DNA of 64,000 bases from positions 1,919,387 through 1,983,386 of the forward strand of contig JANQAE010000001.1 in the NCBI GenBank assembly GCA_024707225.1. Direction: 5' to 3'. Position numbers and translations under genes: made by a program. This document shows, one piece after another, positions 34,433 to 44,571 of this stretch. The notes beneath the pieces are model-generated. The model saw only the letters and a program-made list of their open reading frames with translations. It searched no databases and was not told the origin of the DNA. The stretch's first letter is position 1. Each line of letters begins with the position of its first letter. This DNA comes from Dokdonella sp. Lineage in GTDB: Bacteria; Pseudomonadota; Gammaproteobacteria; Xanthomonadales; Rhodanobacteraceae.

Positions 34433-35160
34433 GCCGCCAGCGCCGCGCGCTGCAGCGCGCACAGCGCGTCGACGCCTTGCGCGGCCAGGCCGAGCAGCGC
34501 GTCGAGCTCGTCGCGACGGAACGCATGGCCCTCGGCGGTGCCCTGCACCTCGATGAAGCCGCCGCCGTCGTTCATGACGACGTTCATGTCGGTATCGCAA
34601 GCCGAATCCTCGGCATAGTCCAGATCGAGCACCGGCTGGCCCTGCCAGATGCCGACCGATACCGCGGCGATCGCGCCGTGCACGACCTCGCGCTTGATCA
34701 GGCCGCGCGCGCGCAGGCCGTTGACCGCGTCGACCAGGGCGACGTAGGCGCCGGTGATCGCCGCCGTGCGCGTGCCGCCGTCGGCCTGCAGCACGTCGCA
34801 GTCCAGCGTGATCGTGCGCTCGCCGAGCGCGGCGCGGTCGACGCAGGCACGCAGGCTGCGGCCGATCAGCCGCTGGATCTCCATCGTGCGGCCGCCCTGG
34901 CCGCCGCGCGCCGCTTCGCGCTGCGTGCGCTCCTTGGTCGCGCGCGGCAGCATGCCGTACTCGGCGGTGACCCAGCCTTCGCCCTTGCCGCGCAGGAACG
35001 GCGGCACGCGCTCCTCGACACTGGCCGTGCACAAGACACGGGTATCGCCGAACGCGACCAGGACCGAGCCTTCGGCGTGACGGGTGTAGTGGCGCTCGAG
35101 CAGGACCGGGCGCAACTGGTCGGGCGCGCGGCCGCTGGGACGGTTCGGGATCGTGGGCAT
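34429..35160 (-). CDS. rph: Ribonuclease PH
   Basis: The 243-residue protein starts [19 protein letters not shown] and carries the family blocks [32 protein letters not shown] and [16 protein letters not shown]. RNase PH is a hexameric phosphorolytic 3' exonuclease that trims tRNA ends. It heads the rph-rdgB-hemW-CPXCG unit on the minus strand and is divergent from yicC, with only 66 bases between the starts. Confidence 0.96.
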   Translation of the reverse strand: MPTIPNRPSGRAPDQLRPVLLERHYTRHAEGSVLVAFGDTRVLCTASVEERVPPFLRGKGEGWVTAEYGMLPRATKERTQREAARGGQGGRTMEIQRLIGRSLRACVDRAALGERTITLDCDVLQADGGTRTAAITGAYVALVDAVNGLRARGLIKREVVHGAIAAVSVGIWQGQPVLDLDYAEDSACDTDMNVVMNDGGGFIEVQGTAEGHAFRRDELDALLGLAAQGVDALCALQRAALAA

Positions 35161-35226
35161 CGGCGACTTTGGAGAAATGGGCGCGGAGTTTACCATCGCC
35201 TCCCTTTTGCCCCGCCCGGCCCGCCG

Positions 35227-36087
35227 ATGATCCGCAGCATGACCTCCTTCGCCAGCGCCGAGAGCGAAGGCCCCTGGGGCGCCCTCAGCGTCGAGCTGCG
35301 CTCGGTCAACCACCGCTATCTCGAGCTCGCGGTGCGCCTGCCCGAGGACCTGCGCAGCCTGGAGCCGGCGATCCGCGAGCGCGTCGGCGCACGGATCGGG
35401 CGCGGCAAGGTCGATTTCGGGCTGCGCCATCGCAGTGGCGAGAGCGCCGCGGCGCTGACGCTGAACGAGGCCGCGGTCGCGCGGCTGGCCGAGGCCCACC
35501 GCACGCTCGGCGGCCATTTCCCGGGGCTGCGCGCCGAGTTCGCGGCGCTGCTGGCCTGGCCGGGCGTGCTGGTCGAGCAGCGTATCGACCAGGACGGTCT
35601 GCGCGAGGCGGCGCTGGCCGTCGTCGACGCCGCGCTCGAGGAGTTCGTCGCGGCGCGCGAGCGCGAGGGCGCCCGGCTGGCCGTGTTCCTGCGCGAGCGC
35701 CTGGACGGCATCGAGACCCTGGTCGCCGGCGTGCGCGCGCATCTGCCCGAGGTCCGCACCGCGCTGCGCGCCCGCTTCGACGCGCGCATCGCCGACCTGA
35801 AGCAGCCGCTGGAACCGGGCCGCATCGAGCAGGAAGTGGTGCTGAGCCTGCAGCGCATCGACGTCGACGAGGAACTGGACCGGCTGACCGCGCACATCGC
35901 CGAGGCGCGCCGCGTGCTCGGCCTGCGCGAGGCGGTCGGCCGCCGGCTCGACTTCCTGATGCAGGAGTTCAACCGCGAGGCCAATACGCTCGGCTCCAAG
36001 GCCGCCGATCCGCGCACGACGCAGGCCGCGGTCGAGCTCAAGGTGCTGATCGAACAGATGCGCGAACAGGTCCAGAACCTGGAGTGA
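35227..36087 (+). CDS. yicC: YicC/YloC family endoribonuclease
   Basis: The 286-residue protein starts [20 protein letters not shown]. It has [20 protein letters not shown] early and ends with [20 protein letters not shown], both diagnostic of the family. YicC is an endoribonuclease implicated in small-RNA turnover. The start is unambiguous from family conservation. gmk follows after 4 bases, so the two form an operon, as in many bacteria. Confidence 0.96.
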   Translation: MIRSMTSFASAESEGPWGALSVELRSVNHRYLELAVRLPEDLRSLEPAIRERVGARIGRGKVDFGLRHRSGESAAALTLNEAAVARLAEAHRTLGGHFPGLRAEFAALLAWPGVLVEQRIDQDGLREAALAVVDAALEEFVAAREREGARLAVFLRERLDGIETLVAGVRAHLPEVRTALRARFDARIADLKQPLEPGRIEQEVVLSLQRIDVDEELDRLTAHIAEARRVLGLREAVGRRLDFLMQEFNREANTLGSKAADPRTTQAAVELKVLIEQMREQVQNLE

Positions 36088-36091
36088 GGCG

Positions 36092-36709
36092 ATGACCGGC
36101 ACGCTCTACGTCGTCGCGGCCGCGTCCGGCTCGGGCAAGACCAGCCTGGTCAAGGCGCTGCTCGAGCGCGAGGCCGATCTGGCGCTGTCGGTGTCCTACA
36201 CCTCGCGCCCGCCGCGTCCGGGCGAGGTCGACGGCCAGCACTACCATTTCGTCTCGCGCCAGGTGTTCGAGCACATGGCGCAGACCGGCGCGTTCTTCGA
36301 ATACGCCGACGTGCACGGCGACTACAAGGGCACCGCGCGCGCGGTGATCGAGCCGCTGCTGGCACAGGGCCGCGACGTGCTGCTGGAGATCGACTGGCAG
36401 GGCGCGCAGCAGGTGCGCCGGCTGTGGCCGGACACCCTCAGCATCTTCATCCTGCCGCCGTCACGCGCCGAGCTGGAGCGGCGCCTGCGCCATCGCGCCT
36501 CGGACAGCGCCGAGCAGATCACGCGCCGCCTGGCCGACTCGCGCACCGAGATCGCACACGCGGCCGAGTTCGACTTCATCGTCGTCAACGACGAGTTCGC
36601 GCAGGCCGTGTCGGACCTGCGCGCGATCTTCGCGTGCCGGCGCCTGCGCCGCGACGCGCAGCTGCAGCGTCACGCGACCCTGCTCGACGACCTGCTCAAG
36701 CCGGACTGA
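36092..36709 (+). CDS. gmk: Guanylate kinase
   Basis: The 205-residue protein has the P-loop [17 protein letters not shown] at the N-terminus, the GMP-binding [20 protein letters not shown] block and [12 protein letters not shown]. It phosphorylates GMP to GDP in the cytoplasm. The length is usual for the family. The gene lies 4 bases after yicC. Confidence 0.97.
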   Translation: MTGTLYVVAAASGSGKTSLVKALLEREADLALSVSYTSRPPRPGEVDGQHYHFVSRQVFEHMAQTGAFFEYADVHGDYKGTARAVIEPLLAQGRDVLLEIDWQGAQQVRRLWPDTLSIFILPPSRAELERRLRHRASDSAEQITRRLADSRTEIAHAAEFDFIVVNDEFAQAVSDLRAIFACRRLRRDAQLQRHATLLDDLLKPD

Positions 36710-36782
36710 CGCCGGCGTTTGATACGATGACGCGATCGCGGCTCCTCCGGACCGCGCGTCCCGCCCCCACTGCCGGCCCCGC

Positions 36783-37613
36783 ATGCCCGATCTCACCCCC
36801 GCCGACGACAGCACCCTGATCCGCATCCGCGGTCTGAAGACCGTGCTGAACGGCAAGACGATCTTCGACGGCGTCGACCTCGACATCCCGCGCGGCAAGG
36901 TCACCGCGGTGATGGGGCCGAGCGGCACCGGCAAGACCACGCTGATGCGCCACATCACCGGCCAGCTGGCGCCGGACGCCGGCTCGGTCGTCGTCGACGG
37001 CCGCGACGTGCCGCGGCTGTCGCGCGGCGACCTGTTCCGGCTGCGCGAGAAGATCGGCTACCTGTTCCAGAACTCGGCGCTGCTGACCGACTTCTCGGTG
37101 TTCGAGAACGTCGCGTTTCCGCTGCGCCAGCACCTGCGCCTGCCCGAGGAGCTGATCCGCAACATCGTGCTGACCAAGCTGCAGGCGGTCGGCCTGCGCG
37201 GCGCCGCGGAGCTGATGCCGAGCGAGCTGTCCGGCGGCATGGCGCGCCGCGTCGCGCTGGCACGCGCGATCGTGCGCGACCCGATGCTGGTCATCTACGA
37301 CGAGCCGTTCGTCGGCCTCGATCCGATCGCGCTGAACCAGGTCGTCAAGCTGATCCGCATGCTCAACGACACGCTCGGCCTGACCGGCATCCTGGTCGCG
37401 CACGAGTTCTCGGCCGTCAAGCGCGTCGCCGACCAGGTCTATCTGATCGCGGCCGGCAAGATCGCCGCGCACGGCACGCCGGCCGAACTGGCCGCCGACA
37501 CCTCGCCGTGGACGCGCCAGTTCTTCGGCGGAGAGGCCGACGGACCGGTGCCGTTCCACTATCCCGCGCGCGACTACGCGCTCGATCTCGGCTTCCCGGA
37601 GGCCCGCGCATGA
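36783..37613 (+). CDS. mlaF: MlaF, ATPase of the phospholipid-transport ABC system
   Basis: The 276-residue ATPase has Walker A GPSGTGKTTLMRHI, the variant signature LSGGMARRVALARAI and Walker B LVIYDEPFVGLDPI, all typical of MlaF. With MlaE, MlaB and MlaD it forms the inner-membrane complex that moves phospholipids between membranes and keeps the outer membrane asymmetric. Its stop overlaps the mlaE start in an ATGA quartet. The operon order mlaFEDCB is complete here; mlaA is not in the window. Confidence 0.96.
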   Translation: MPDLTPADDSTLIRIRGLKTVLNGKTIFDGVDLDIPRGKVTAVMGPSGTGKTTLMRHITGQLAPDAGSVVVDGRDVPRLSRGDLFRLREKIGYLFQNSALLTDFSVFENVAFPLRQHLRLPEELIRNIVLTKLQAVGLRGAAELMPSELSGGMARRVALARAIVRDPMLVIYDEPFVGLDPIALNQVVKLIRMLNDTLGLTGILVAHEFSAVKRVADQVYLIAAGKIAAHGTPAELAADTSPWTRQFFGGEADGPVPFHYPARDYALDLGFPEARA

Positions 37614-38380
37614 CGCCGGCAGGCAAACCCCGCAACGCGCTGGCCGGCGGCATCGCGCAGATCGGCGCATGTGGCCTGTTCCTGCTGTCGATCCTGGCCG
37701 CGGTGCCGGCCAGCCTGCGCCACATCCGCGAGACGGTGCGCCAGGTCTGGTTCGTCGGTGCGATGAGCCTGACGATCATCATGACCTGCGGCCTGTTCGT
37801 CGGCATGGTGCTGGGCCTGCAGCTGTATTACGTGCTGTCGATCTTCGGCGGCACCGCCGCGCTCGGCACGGTGGTCTCGCTGGCGCTGTATCGCGAGCTC
37901 GGCCCGGTCGTCACCGCGCTGCTGTTCGCCGGCCGCGCCGGCACCTCGATCACCGCCGAGATCGGCCTGATGCGGGCGACCGACCAGCTCTCGGCGATGG
38001 AGATGATGGCGGTCGACCCGCTCGCCTACGTCGTCACGCCGCGCTTCCTGGCCGGCGTGATCGCGATGCCGCTGCTAGCCTGCGTGTTCAACGCGCTCGG
38101 CATCTTCGGCGCGCACCTGGTCGGCGTCGCCTGGCTCGGCCTGGACAACGGCACGTTCTGGTCGAACATGACCTCCAGCGTCGACGTCTGGAAGGACGTG
38201 ATCAACGGCCTCTGGAAGAGCGTGGCGTTCGGCGCGGTGATCACGCTGATCGCGACGTTCCAGGGCTACACCACGCCGCCGACCAGCGAAGGCGTCGCCT
38301 ATGCGACGACGCGCACGGTGGTGTTCTCGTCGATCGTCGTGCTGGCGCTCGATTTCGTGATGACCGCTTTCCTGATGTGA
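37610..38380 (+). CDS. mlaE: MlaE, permease of the phospholipid-transport ABC system
   Basis: The 256-residue membrane protein has about five hydrophobic helices. The MlaE family core is ALYRELGPVVTALLFAGRAG followed by TSITAEIGLMRATDQLSAME, then a C-terminal GYTTPPTSEGVAYATTRTVV. It forms the membrane dimer bound by MlaF and capped by the MlaD ring. The ATG at 37610 overlaps mlaF by four bases. Confidence 0.96.
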   Translation: MTPAGKPRNALAGGIAQIGACGLFLLSILAAVPASLRHIRETVRQVWFVGAMSLTIIMTCGLFVGMVLGLQLYYVLSIFGGTAALGTVVSLALYRELGPVVTALLFAGRAGTSITAEIGLMRATDQLSAMEMMAVDPLAYVVTPRFLAGVIAMPLLACVFNALGIFGAHLVGVAWLGLDNGTFWSNMTSSVDVWKDVINGLWKSVAFGAVITLIATFQGYTTPPTSEGVAYATTRTVVFSSIVVLALDFVMTAFLM

Positions 38381-38393
38381 CCGGAGCCCCCTC

Positions 38394-38897
38394 GTGAGCC
38401 AGAAGCATTCCTACCAGTTCGGCACGGGCCTGTTCATCCTGCTCGGCTTCGCGGCGCTGGCCTGGCTGGCGACGCAGACCACCAGCATCGCCAACTACCG
38501 CCAGGGCGACAGCTACACGCTCAATGCCCGCTTCTCCAACGTCGGCCAGCTCAAGCTCGGCGCGCCGGTCAAGATCGCCGGCGTGCGGATCGGCTCGGTC
38601 CGCACGATCGAGGTCGATCCGGCCAAGCTGGACGCCAAGGTGCAGCTGTCGATCGCGACGCGCTACGCCGAGCTGCCCGACGATTCCGCGGCCGCGATAT
38701 TCACCAGCGGTTTATTGGGCGATCAGTACGTTGCGATCCAGCCCGGCGGCTCGCCCGATGCGCTCAAGGACGGCGACGAGTTCGTGCTGACGCAGTCCTC
38801 GGTGCAGCTGGAGGACCTGATCGGCAAGTTCCTCGCCGCCGGCGGTCCCGAAAAGCCGGCCGAGCCGGCGACACCGGCCGCCACGCCCACCCCCTGA
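38394..38897 (+). CDS. mlaD: MlaD, MCE-domain periplasmic ring protein
   Basis: The 167-residue protein has one N-terminal membrane helix (GTGLFILLGFAALAWLATQ) and an MCE domain at about 38-120 with YTLNARFSNVGQLKLGAPVK and FTSGLLGDQYVAIQPGG. A Pro/Ala-rich tail ends it. MlaD hexamers form the lipid channel above MlaFE. The start is GTG, 13 bases after the mlaE stop. Confidence 0.96.
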   Translation: MSQKHSYQFGTGLFILLGFAALAWLATQTTSIANYRQGDSYTLNARFSNVGQLKLGAPVKIAGVRIGSVRTIEVDPAKLDAKVQLSIATRYAELPDDSAAAIFTSGLLGDQYVAIQPGGSPDALKDGDEFVLTQSSVQLEDLIGKFLAAGGPEKPAEPATPAATPTP

Positions 38898-38925
38898 TCT
38901 TCATCTTTCGCGGAGAACGCTTCCC

Positions 38926-39582
38926 ATGATGCGCATGTTCGGATCGATCCTGTCGGCGGCCGTACTCGCGGCGGCGCTCGGTTTCGCCTCGCCCGCCCTG
39001 CACGCCGATCCGGCCTCGCCCGAGCAGGTCGTGCAGTCGATCGCCGACAGCCTCGACAAGACCGTCAGCGGCCATCAGGCCGAGCTGCGCGGCGACCGTG
39101 AGAAGCTGATCGACGTCATCGACGACATCTTCCTGCCGCATTTCGACATCGACTACGCCTCGATCCTCGTGCTCGGCCAGAACGCGCGCAGCGCCTCGCC
39201 CGAGCAGCGCTCGCGCTTCGCCAAAGCGTTCTACAAGTCGATCGCACACCGCTACGCCGAAGGCCTGCTGAACTACACGCGCGGCCGCGTGCGCGTGCTG
39301 CCGTTCAAGGGTGACCTCAACGACAAGCGCACGATCGTGCGCACCCAGGTCGTGCTCGACGACGGCAAGCTGCTCGCGGTCGACTACGCGTTCCGCAAGA
39401 CCCGCGACGGCGACTGGAAGGCCTACGACGTCATCATCGAAGGCATCTCCTACATCACCAACTACCGCAACCAGGTCACCGCCGAGATCGCCAAGACCAG
39501 CCTCGACGCGCTGACCCAGCGCCTGGAGACCCAGGGCGAGAAGGCGCTGGAATCGATGGAAGCGACGCAGAAGGGCAGCTGA
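38926..39582 (+). CDS. mlaC: MlaC, periplasmic phospholipid carrier
   Basis: The 218-residue protein has a signal peptide (MFGSILSAAVLAAALGFASP) and the MlaC/Ttg2D fold, with PEQRSRFAKAFYKSIAHRYA in the middle and WKAYDVIIEGISYITNYRNQ near the C-terminus. It shuttles phospholipid across the periplasm between MlaA-porin complexes and the MlaFEDB complex. Its TGA overlaps the mlaB ATG by one base. Confidence 0.95.
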   Translation: MMRMFGSILSAAVLAAALGFASPALHADPASPEQVVQSIADSLDKTVSGHQAELRGDREKLIDVIDDIFLPHFDIDYASILVLGQNARSASPEQRSRFAKAFYKSIAHRYAEGLLNYTRGRVRVLPFKGDLNDKRTIVRTQVVLDDGKLLAVDYAFRKTRDGDWKAYDVIIEGISYITNYRNQVTAEIAKTSLDALTQRLETQGEKALESMEATQKGS

Positions 39583-39884
39583 TGGCCGCCTTCGCGATCG
39601 AGCGCGGTCCCGACGGCCGCCTGCGGCCGAGCGGCCGCATCGACTACGCCAACGCGCCGCAGGCGCTCGCCGACGGCGAGCGCCTCGCGCCGCCCGGTTC
39701 CGCCGCGACGGTCGACCTCGCCGCACTCGAATCGAGCGACACCGTCACGCTCGGCGTGCTGATCGCCTGGTCCGCCCGCGCTGCGCAGCGCGGCGGCGTG
39801 CAGCTGCGTTACGTCAACTTTTCCGAGGATCTGGCCGCGCTTGCGCAGTTGTGCGACGTGGAGCCACTGTTGCGGGCGTCATAG
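39582..39884 (+). CDS. mlaB: MlaB-like STAS domain protein
   Basis: The 100-residue protein is a single STAS domain with LRPSGRIDYANAP at the N-terminus and VDLAALESSDTVTLGVLIAW as the conserved core. MlaB binds MlaF and is needed for stability and activity of the transporter. It is the last gene of the operon; the GC content falls sharply just after its stop. Confidence 0.9.
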   Translation: MAAFAIERGPDGRLRPSGRIDYANAPQALADGERLAPPGSAATVDLAALESSDTVTLGVLIAWSARAAQRGGVQLRYVNFSEDLAALAQLCDVEPLLRAS

Positions 39885-40559
39885 CGCAGAACAACAGATG
39901 CCGAGCGCCGAAACCGACGTCCGGCTTTCCGGTGATCCCAGTCTCCCCAGCCTGGCTAAAGCGCAGAGCGAATGCGCGCCAGACAAGAATCTCGTGACGC
40001 AACATCTGCAGCGCAAATCTCTGCACGCGACCGCCAAGACGCCAACCGCCCCCAGAGAGAGAAGGCTGGGCCGGCGCCGGTCGCGTTTGCAGCGCGATTT
40101 GTCGCACACGACACGGACTGCCCCGAAGTTACTGTCCCGAGCAGCCTGAGCGCGCTTTCCGGTGCGCTCATCGCGCCGTCGCAGTATCAACGACGAAGTG
40201 CGCTGGCCCTGCCGAGACACGCACAAAATGCCCTAGCTTATCAGGTGCTCAGAGCACCCCTAACACACTGTTTTCTGGGAGAAATCACGGGATGCCGCGG
40301 ACTTTCGAGTTCGCAAAGACGTTCGGGAGCGCAGTGCAAATACACTCTGCACAAAGCCTGCATGGGCATTGGGATCAATCAGTGTAGGCTCCAACCCTTC
40401 CTGTGGGAGGCCTGCTGAAGGCGCCTTGATAAGCTTGGAGACTCTTACACCGATGGTGGCGGCGCGCGGAACTCGTGACACTTGAACCTCGTCGATGTGC
40501 TATGGCCTCCCGGAACGAAGGCCAAAGTAGCTGTGCAGTATAGCATAAGAAGTCGAAAA
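39885..40559. other. AT-richer non-coding flank of an acquired islet
   Basis: These 675 bases follow mlaB and have noticeably lower GC than the surroundings. No open frame in them has convincing codon use or a recognisable motif; frames at 39972-40418 (plus) and 40260-40481 (minus) are Cys/Arg/Ser-rich and look spurious. Around 40400-40425 a CCTGTGGGAGGCCTGC string recalls the start of repetitive extragenic elements of Xanthomonadales, but no second arm or second copy is seen. I found no terminator for the mla operon. Confidence 0.45.
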
Positions 40560-41528
40560 TCAAGGTCCCTCGGCTTCGTCGACGCCAGGGGCAACGTAGT
40601 GGAGGATCAAGAGATGGTTGAAAAGACTATCTGCGATCGACGCGAGTAGCTCGATGCAATCCGGACGATTTAGCCCTCCCTTGAAGTTGTCGACACAAAG
40701 AAAACCCAATACAGAAAACTCCTGCCGATCCGTCACCTCATCTAGATTCAGCTGCATACGGATTGGGCACACAAGCGTCGCGTTGTAGAGACGCTTCCAG
40801 TTCGGATTAGAGTTGGAGTAGGTCGGTTCACTCGACAAATTGTCGGATACAAAGTAATTGCATCTGGCTCCGGCGAGAATCTCCTTGAATGCCGTATTCT
40901 CATAATACGGATATTCGGCAGCCGACGAATCAGATCCTCTTCGAGCGCAATATGACGCCGCATCGCGCATGAATGTGCGCATCATGAGAACATTGGCATT
41001 GGAAGCATCGACGATCTTCATCGTCACTGCGCACTTGTCCCCAGTGATGATGTCCATCAATATCTTGATGTTGTCGACAAGAAATAAGTAAAACATTTCA
41101 TTGGTTCTTCTAATGTCTACCAACTCTTCCGGACTTGGAGATGCCCCTCCATTTATATCCTCGGCGAGAGCGAACAGCTCATTGATTCTGTCGCGCAACT
41201 GGTCGTTAATATTGTGAATGATCCTTGCAACTTCGAAGCCACTTTCTCTGGCACGCGTTATTTCGTCCGAGAGAGCACGAATCTTCTCATCTTTGAGTTG
41301 CCCCTGGGGACCTAACTCGGCCAACTTCTGCCAGTACTCCTCAGCTCGCAGCAAAGTTCCGATCACCACCACACCCAGAACGACGTTTATCGCCCCAAGC
41401 CCAATGAGCATGGCACCCGCCTCAGGCGCATAGTTTCCAGACAACAACGCATACAAGGTGATGCATACTGTTATGACCAACCCGGTAAGACTGCTGATAC
41501 CGAATATGTACTCGAGCCGTTTATTCAT
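40560..41528 (-). CDS. Unrecognised protein: two membrane helices, coiled coil and GAF-like domain
   Basis: The 322-residue protein MNKRLEYIFGISS has two membrane helices, at about 10-29 (TGLVITVCITLYALL) and 37-61 (EAGAMLIGLGAINVVLGVVV). A charged helical linker fits about 62-125 (DEKIRALSDEITRARESGFE). The C-terminal alpha/beta domain at about 130-315 looks GAF-like: CAVTMKIVD, CNYFVSDNL, YNATLVCPIRM, VLGFLCVDNF and ELLASIADSLF occur in GAF strand and helix order. It is probably a membrane-anchored sensor with a cytoplasmic ligand domain. No enzymatic output domain or partner gene is present. Codon use is much less GC-rich than neighbours; a 60-base stretch at 41041-41100 is 33 percent GC. 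No ribosome-binding site precedes the ATG. Confidence 0.8.
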   Translation of the reverse strand: MNKRLEYIFGISSLTGLVITVCITLYALLSGNYAPEAGAMLIGLGAINVVLGVVVIGTLLRAEEYWQKLAELGPQGQLKDEKIRALSDEITRARESGFEVARIIHNINDQLRDRINELFALAEDINGGASPSPEELVDIRRTNEMFYLFLVDNIKILMDIITGDKCAVTMKIVDASNANVLMMRTFMRDAASYCARRGSDSSAAEYPYYENTAFKEILAGARCNYFVSDNLSSEPTYSNSNPNWKRLYNATLVCPIRMQLNLDEVTDRQEFSVLGFLCVDNFKGGLNRPDCIELLASIADSLFNHLLILHYVAPGVDEAEGP

Positions 41529-42107
41529 GACAAATGAATAATTTTTAATTAGTTACCAACGAAACTGATTCGCCCGAAAATCTGACGCAACGACCAGACC
41601 TGCACGACGATCGCGCCGATCGAACCACACCAACCTGCCTAATAGCCATCGAACCTGATAATGACGGACGCAAGTTCACTCGACTTATCCGAACATCATT
41701 TCACGCCCGAACAATGTCTTTCGCAATACAGCCCAGACAGCACCGCCACCCCCCGACGCGATCCCATACCCCGGCCCGATCAAGCGGACATGGTCACGCT
41801 AACCCGAATCGAAGAATCTTGCAAAGATTGGGCTGCGATGCCTCGTCGGCGAGGGAAATGGCACTTCACTCACCGACCTCTCCGTAATGGCAGTGAGGTT
41901 CCAAGCAGTCGCCCCGTCACACTGGCCGACATAGAACTCAAGCCGTCCACCAGCGCGTCAAACTCGACGCGCACTCCGGTATGCGGCGGGCTGCGAAGAA
42001 ATGATAGGGAATAAAAGCAGCTGGAAACCCAAGTTGCTCGCTTTTTGAACGTCGCATCATCCCGCGGTGATGCGCGGGCTGCATTTCTCGGAGTTCGGTG
42101 AAGGACC
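41529..42107. other. AT-richer upstream flank of the islet gene
   Basis: These 579 bases start with a very AT-rich block (41529-41560, including TAATTTTTAATTAGTTA), which is the likely promoter and upstream region of the membrane GAF-like gene. A frame at 41661-42014 (plus, 117 residues) and one at 41870-42124 (minus) exist, but both lack motifs, ribosome-binding sites and coding-like composition. GC rises again towards 42060. I saw no integrase, transposase or clear direct repeats at the islet borders. Confidence 0.45.
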
Positions 42108-42134
42108 AAAAAAAAAGCGGGCATCGCTGCCCGC
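42108..42134 (-). terminator. Intrinsic terminator after the S8 protease gene
   Basis: GCGGGC (42117-42122) and GCCCGC (42129-42134) pair around ATCGCT. The nine A at 42108-42116 give a U tract on the minus strand. It lies 45 bases past the protease stop. Confidence 0.93.
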
Positions 42135-42178
42135 CGCGAGTCGAAAGCGTCCGGTCGCAGCCGGACGCCGGAGGAGCC

Positions 42179-44542
42179 TCAGTAGGTCGCCCGCAGGGTC
42201 AGCCCCGAGAACGTCGAGTAGGCGTGCACCATGATGTGATACGTGCCGGCGGTCGGCGCGCTGATCGTGCAGCTCTCGGTATTGCCGCTGGCCCAGGAGC
42301 GGCAGGTGTAGCTCGAGGTCGTCGGCGCGCTGCCCTGGCGCACGTAGAGGTCGGCGTCGCCGCTGCCGCCGCTGGTCGTGACGACGAGGCTGGAGACGCC
42401 CGACGGCACGGTGATCGTGTAGCGCACCGCATTGCCCTGCGTCGCGGCCAGGCCCGACACCGGCACGCCGTTCTGCAGCACGTTGCCGCCGCTGCCGGCG
42501 GTGTAGCTGCCGACCAGGCTGACGCCCGAGAACGCCGAGTAGCCGCGCACCGTCACGTAGTAGGTGCCGGCCTGGACGTTGCTGATGTTGCAGGTCTCGT
42601 TGTTGCCGCTGAGGTACGGCCGGCAGTCGTACGTGCCCGAGGTCGTACCCGGCGCACTGCCGTAGCGCACGTACAGATCGGCATCGCCGCTGCCGCCGGA
42701 GATCTGGAAGCTCAGACCGGTGGCACCGGCCGGCACGACCAGCGTGTAGGTCAGCGCCTGCCCGGCGGATCCCGACAAGCCGGTCACCGGCACGCCGTTC
42801 TGCAGCACGCTGCCGCCGCCTCCGCTGCTGACGGTCACCGACTGGCTGCGCGTATGCGTGGCGCCGTCGTCGTCGGTCACGGTCAGGTTGACGGTATAGG
42901 TGCCGGCGGCGGCATAGGTGCGGCTGGGGTTGGCCGCGGTCGAGGTGCCGCCGTCACCGAACGTCCACGAGCGGCCGACGATGCTGCCGTCGCTGTCGGT
43001 CGAGGTATCGGTGAACTGCACGGTCAGGCCGCTGACGGTGTAGGTGAAGTTGGCGACCGGCGCTACGTTGGAGCCGCCGCCCATGTCGTTGGCGACCGCC
43101 TGCAGCGTGGCCTGCGCATTGATCAGGCCCAGGCCGCAGCCGCCCGAGCACGAGCCCGGAATCGCCCGCACGTTGTTCTTGATGTAGTTCTCGGCCTGGG
43201 TGACGGTCAGTGCCGGATTCTTCGAGAACACCAGTGCGCCCAGGCCGGCGACGTGCGGTGCCGCCATCGAGGTGCCCTGATACCAGGCATAGGCCTCGCT
43301 GCCCTGCGTGGTCGTGCCGGTGTTGAGCGTCGACAGGATGCCGGCGTTGGTGCCGCCCTGGCCACCCGGTGCCGACAGCGTGATGCCGGCGCCGTAGTTG
43401 GAGTAGGACGCGCGACTGCCCGAGCGATTCAGCGCGGCGACCGCGATGACGTTGGCGCAGTTGGCCGGCGAAGCGTTGGAGACGTTGGTATTGTCGTTGC
43501 CGGCGGCGACCACGACGATCGCACCGTTGCTGCGCGCGGTGTTGACCGCGGCCTGGAACGAGCCGCACGAGCCGCCGCCGCCGAGGCTGAGGTTCAGCAC
43601 CTTGGCCGGATTGGCGTTGGCCGGCACGCCGCTGACCGAGCCGCCCGAGGCCCAGACCATCGCGTCGACGATGTCGGACGTGGAACCGCCGCACTTGCCG
43701 AGCACGCGGACCGGCACGACCTTGGCGCCGAAGGCAACGCCGGCGATGCCCTTGGCGTTGTCGGCGGCCGCGGCGACCGTGCCGGCGACATGGGTGCCGT
43801 GCCAGCTCGAGTTGGACGCCGGATAGCCGACGCCGCACTCGTTGCTGCCGTACCAGTCGCCTTCGTCGTTCGGATTGGCGTCGCGGCCGTTGCCGTCGCG
43901 CGCGGTGGTCGAGCTGGAGATGAAGTCGTAGCCGCCGACCGTCTGCCCCGACAGGTCGCTGTGCGGCGTGATGCCGGTGTCGATGACCGCGACGCGCACG
44001 CCGGTACCGGTGGCGATGTCCCAGGCGCCCGGCGCGTTGATGCCGGCGGTGGCCTCCCACAGGTCCCACTGACCGGACCAGTTGGTGTCGTTCGGCGTCA
44101 GCGCGACGCGCATCAGGCGATCGGGCTCGACGTAGGCGACGGCCGGATTGCGCGCGAAGGCGATCATGACCTCGCGCGCCAGATCGTCGGCGCGCGTCAG
44201 GCGCGTGCGCGACCCGTCGATCCGGATCAGCTCGGCACCGGTCGCCAGCGTGCGCACGTGCGCGATCTCCAGTCCGGTCATCGCGGCGACGCGCTCGAAG
44301 TCGGCCTGGCGCGACAGCGCCGATCCGCTTTCGGTGGTGCCTTCGGCGTAGGTCACGATGAAACGCGATTCGCTGCCGGGCGCGTCGGCGACGCCGAAAT
44401 TGGCGCGGTCGGCGTACAGGGCGATCTCCTCGGCCGTGATCTTCACCGCCGCCTGGGCGATGCCGCCGGCGGCCGCGAGCGTCATGCAGGCGGCCGCGAG
44501 CGCGGTGCGGGAAATGCCAATGCTTGTCTTCGACTTCCTCAT
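42179..44542 (-). CDS. Secreted S8 (subtilisin-like) serine protease with PKD and two PPC domains
   Basis: The 787-residue protein has a signal peptide ending near AAGGIAQAA (about 32) and a propeptide to about 150. The S8 domain has D188 in VAVIDTGI, H248 in WHGTHVAGT and S425 in [15 protein letters not shown] domain follows at about 492-572, then two tandem PPC domains at about 579-680 and 688-787 that share VLQNGVPV and [10 protein letters not shown] landmarks. It is an exported extracellular protease, and the PPC domains are normally removed on maturation. The ATG at 44542 has GAGGA eight bases upstream and is preferred to the GTG at 44557. A terminator-like hairpin lies 30 bases upstream in the leader. 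Confidence 0.95.
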   Translation of the reverse strand: MRKSKTSIGISRTALAAACMTLAAAGGIAQAAVKITAEEIALYADRANFGVADAPGSESRFIVTYAEGTTESGSALSRQADFERVAAMTGLEIAHVRTLATGAELIRIDGSRTRLTRADDLAREVMIAFARNPAVAYVEPDRLMRVALTPNDTNWSGQWDLWEATAGINAPGAWDIATGTGVRVAVIDTGITPHSDLSGQTVGGYDFISSSTTARDGNGRDANPNDEGDWYGSNECGVGYPASNSSWHGTHVAGTVAAAADNAKGIAGVAFGAKVVPVRVLGKCGGSTSDIVDAMVWASGGSVSGVPANANPAKVLNLSLGGGGSCGSFQAAVNTARSNGAIVVVAAGNDNTNVSNASPANCANVIAVAALNRSGSRASYSNYGAGITLSAPGGQGGTNAGILSTLNTGTTTQGSEAYAWYQGTSMAAPHVAGLGALVFSKNPALTVTQAENYIKNNVRAIPGSCSGGCGLGLINAQATLQAVANDMGGGSNVAPVANFTYTVSGLTVQFTDTSTDSDGSIVGRSWTFGDGGTSTAANPSRTYAAAGTYTVNLTVTDDDGATHTRSQSVTVSSGGGGSVLQNGVPVTGLSGSAGQALTYTLVVPAGATGLSFQISGGSGDADLYVRYGSAPGTTSGTYDCRPYLSGNNETCNISNVQAGTYYVTVRGYSAFSGVSLVGSYTAGSGGNVLQNGVPVSGLAATQGNAVRYTITVPSGVSSLVVTTSGGSGDADLYVRQGSAPTTSSYTCRSWASGNTESCTISAPTAGTYHIMVHAYSTFSGLTLRATY

Positions 44543-44571
44543 CAGTTGAATCCTCACCTAGTCTGGAATCC

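Noticed and set aside
39972-40418. A 148-residue plus-strand frame after mlaB
   Set aside because: Cys- and Arg-rich with no coding-like composition; it overlaps equally weak frames on the other strand.
41661-42014. A 117-residue plus-strand frame in the AT-richer islet
   Set aside because: Rich in Ser, Pro, Thr and Arg, with no motif and weak start signals; the opposite strand is also open in part.
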